From NCBI GenBank assembly GCA_031265535.1, contig JAISCO010000404.1:1-7999 (forward strand): 7,999 nt of DNA. Direction: 5' to 3'. Below, piece by piece: positions 6,903-7,999 of this stretch. Made by a program: the position numbers and the translations under genes. Source of the DNA: Spirochaetaceae bacterium (GTDB lineage Bacteria; Spirochaetota; Spirochaetia; Treponematales; Breznakiellaceae). Within the stretch, counting starts at the first letter, position 1, and every line of letters begins with the position of its first letter. The notes under the pieces were generated by a model. The model did not search any database. It saw only the letters and a program-made list of their open reading frames with translations, and was not told where the DNA came from.

Positions 6903-7007
6903 AACTCCTAATTGTTAATTGCTCACTGCTAATTGTTCACTCCTCACTCCTCATTGCTAATTGTTCACTGCTCATTCCTCATTGTTAATTGCTAATTGCT
7001 AATTGTT
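6903..7007. repeat. Array of 15 degenerate heptamers
   Basis: Exactly 15 consecutive 7-nt units (105 bp) follow the plus-strand pattern (A/C)A(C/T)T(G/C)(C/T)T. AATTGTT occurs four times, AATTGCT three times, CACTCCT and CACTGCT twice each, plus AACTCCT, CATTGCT, CATTCCT and CATTGTT. The register never slips. The array ends 3 bp before the stop codon of the pseudouridine synthase gene. Because 7 is not a multiple of 3, the minus-strand reading places stop codons (TAG, TAA, TGA) in all frames directly behind that gene. The mode of origin, slippage or mobile repeat, cannot be told from one copy. Confidence 0.8.
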
Positions 7008-7010
7008 CCC

Positions 7011-7766
7011 TTAATCGTTGTATCGCACACAGCGCGGCAAGCCGGAAAGCGGGTCTATAAAACTAAGCTGTACCGCCCGCAGAGCAAACATGGAAGCATC
7101 CCCTTGCCCTCCGTAAAGAACGTCTCCCCGTATAGGCAGCCCCAGCCACGCAAGGTGGCATCGTATTTGATGGCGGAAACCCCGCGTAAGGCGCAAATTG
7201 ACGCGCTGGAAATTTTGCGTTTTTAATCCCAGACTAAGTATTTCCGTCCGGTATACGCGGCCGTTCGATTTTTGAGAGGGGACTGCGCCGGGCAGAAGCG
7301 GGCGGACTGATTTTCTGCCCTTTCCATAGTAACGGAAAGCGGAATCCAGATAAAAGCCGCGGCACATTGATTCGGGGAAAGCCGTGTAAGACACCGTGCA
7401 TGGAGGAAAACCGGGCAAAGATGACGCCTTGCCGCCCGCTATGGCTTCGTACTCTTTTACAAACAAGGATTCTTTTTGCTGACGCAGCATACTATCCATG
7501 ACCCGCTGTGTCAGAGCGGCAAACACCAGCCCGCATGTTGGATAATCAAGCCGGTGCAGCAAACCGCCTTCAAGCGCCTTCCGTCCCCGTACGGAACGGA
7601 AGGCGGGGAAACGCTCAGCGCACCAGGCGGACAAAGTCCCGCCCTCGTCCTGCTTTAACGGAGCGCTGTGCATGAACGGAGGTTTGTACAGTATAAGGTA
7701 CCCGCCGCCTGAAAAAACAACAAAAGGCTCACTGTTTGACATTGGTTCATCTTGGCAGCCCGCCAT
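7011..7766 (-). CDS. RluA-family RNA pseudouridine synthase
   Basis: The enzyme isomerises specific uridines to pseudouridine in rRNA or tRNA. The 251-aa product has the RluA catalytic signature GGLLHRLDYPTCGLVFAA (67-84), with the catalytic Asp74 in HRLD; the usual Ser of the T-S-G-L motif is Cys here. It also has VKEYEAI (about 103-109), with the conserved Tyr, and the C-terminal GFRHQIRCHLAWLGLP (196-211) followed by IRGDVLYGG. There is no N-terminal S4 domain, so it is a compact RluA-like form, and the target site cannot be named. ATG 7766 lies inside a hairpin and lacks a ribosome binding site; ATG 7742 (243 aa, MSNSEPF) is a credible alternative start. It follows the FKBP gene by 20 nt (44 nt from the alternative start), probably in one transcript. 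Its stop abuts the heptamer array, but the protein looks complete. Confidence 0.9.
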   Translation of the reverse strand: MAGCQDEPMSNSEPFVVFSGGGYLILYKPPFMHSAPLKQDEGGTLSAWCAERFPAFRSVRGRKALEGGLLHRLDYPTCGLVFAALTQRVMDSMLRQQKESLFVKEYEAIAGGKASSLPGFPPCTVSYTAFPESMCRGFYLDSAFRYYGKGRKSVRPLLPGAVPSQKSNGRVYRTEILSLGLKTQNFQRVNLRLTRGFRHQIRCHLAWLGLPIRGDVLYGGQGDASMFALRAVQLSFIDPLSGLPRCVRYND

Positions 7767-7793
7767 AGCCGGCGGCGCTCACGCGGCTATGGC
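7762..7793 (-). promoter_or_regulatory. Hairpin at the FKBP / pseudouridine synthase junction
   Basis: Perfect 10-bp arms GCCATAGCCG (7762-7771) and CGGCTATGGC (7784-7793) flank a 12-nt loop. In the transcript the stem covers the FKBP stop codon and the upstream candidate ATG (7766) of the next gene. No U-run follows. It could trim or stabilise the FKBP mRNA end, and it makes the downstream ATG 7742 more attractive as the true start. Confidence 0.45.
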
Positions 7794-7999
7794 AGCAATT
7801 CTATCTCGAACTCAAGGAAACTGTTGGGGGGAATAAGCCCGTTACCCGCGCCGCGCTCGCCGTAAGCCAGCTCAGGCGGTATCACGACCACGCGCTTTTC
7901 TCCGGCGCGCATATCAAGCGTCATCTCGTCCCAGCCGGGGATCACCTGTCCGGTACCGACATTGAATTCAAGCGGCGCTCCGTGCATATCGGAAGCATC
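7787..7999 (-). CDS. FKBP-type peptidyl-prolyl cis-trans isomerase, C-terminal part
   Basis: This enzyme class catalyses cis-trans isomerisation of Xaa-Pro bonds and assists protein folding. Only the last 70 codons are in the window. The frame is open to the right edge, so the Met at 7987 is internal (the preceding codons read D-A-S-D) and the gene begins outside the window. Recognisable FKBP parts are LEFNVGTGQVIPGWDEMT (active-site Val-Ile and Trp), MRAGEKRVVVIPPELAYGERG with the conserved Tyr, and LIPPNSFLEFEIELLP at the C-terminus. Whether an N-terminal signal peptide or dimerisation domain exists (FkpA/Mip type) cannot be seen. It ends at TAG 7787-7789, directly in front of the pseudouridine synthase gene, and is probably co-transcribed with it. 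Confidence 0.93.
   Translation of the reverse strand, partial: DASDMHGAPLEFNVGTGQVIPGWDEMTLDMRAGEKRVVVIPPELAYGERGAGNGLIPPNSFLEFEIELLP

Larger units (their letters stand above)
6531..7010. other. 480-bp non-coding boundary between T6SS operon and housekeeping genes
   Basis: From left to right this stretch holds the hcp ribosome binding site, a leader hairpin, the probable promoter zone, a 38-bp palindrome, a short heptamer remnant (about 6721-6741), a roughly 160-bp segment with a small GNRA-type hairpin, and a 15-unit heptamer array that ends just before the rluA-like stop codon. I see no convincing gene. A 62-codon TTG-started frame on the minus strand (6716-6904) has no usable ribosome binding site and lies largely in the repeat-like segment. 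Confidence 0.7.

Noticed and set aside
6716..6904. Minus-strand 62-codon frame in the spacer
   Set aside because: It starts with TTG, the AGGAG sequence touches the start with no spacing, and its C-terminus runs into heptamer repeat sequence. It is better explained as part of a repeat element, though a tiny gene cannot be fully excluded.
6903..7007. Heptamer array considered as a CRISPR array
   Set aside because: Units are 7 nt, contiguous and without spacers; there are no cas genes in the window.

Overview
The window carries one strand-coherent block, with every gene on the minus strand, so genes read from right to left. Five genes form the core of a type VI secretion system (T6SS) in the order hcp (tssD) - tssE - tssF - tssG - tssH (clpV). 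Upstream of them (higher coordinates) lie two housekeeping genes: the 3' part of an FKBP-type peptidyl-prolyl isomerase and an RluA-family pseudouridine synthase. The organism is a Gram-negative-type bacterium. The protein families alone do not fix the phylum. The heptamer repeat tract and the compact RluA protein without an S4 domain remind me of host-associated spirochaetes such as termite-gut Treponema, but this is a recollection and not proof.

Layout. 1-2584: tssH/clpV, whose C-terminus runs off the left edge; both AAA+ modules are intact. 2581-3642 (or 3654): tssG, whose stop overlaps the tssH start as ATGA. 3621-5417: tssF, overlapping tssG by about 22 nt. 5446-5946: tssE, separated from tssF by 28 bp that contain an imperfect tandem copy of the Shine-Dalgarno region. 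5947-6035: an intergenic spacer with a run of 14 C and a run of 14 G facing each other across a 24-nt loop. 6036-6530: hcp, with a strong GGAGG ribosome binding site. 6531-7010: a 480-bp non-coding stretch holding an hcp leader hairpin, a 38-bp perfect palindrome, a roughly 160-bp segment with a GNRA-type hairpin, and a 105-bp array of 15 degenerate heptamers that ends against the rluA-like gene. 7011-7766: the pseudouridine synthase. 7787-7999: the FKBP fragment.

How the genes work together. Hcp hexamers stack into the inner tube. TssE, TssF and TssG form wedge components of the phage-like baseplate. ClpV (TssH) is the ATPase that unfolds the contracted sheath for reuse. The sheath genes tssB/tssC, the membrane complex (tssJLM), tssK, tssA and the VgrG spike (tssI) are not in the window and would be expected further left or elsewhere. 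Hcp is the first T6SS gene after the non-coding stretch, so a promoter there probably drives the operon. The GC hairpin between hcp and tssE may set a high ratio of the abundant tube protein to the scarce baseplate and ATPase proteins.
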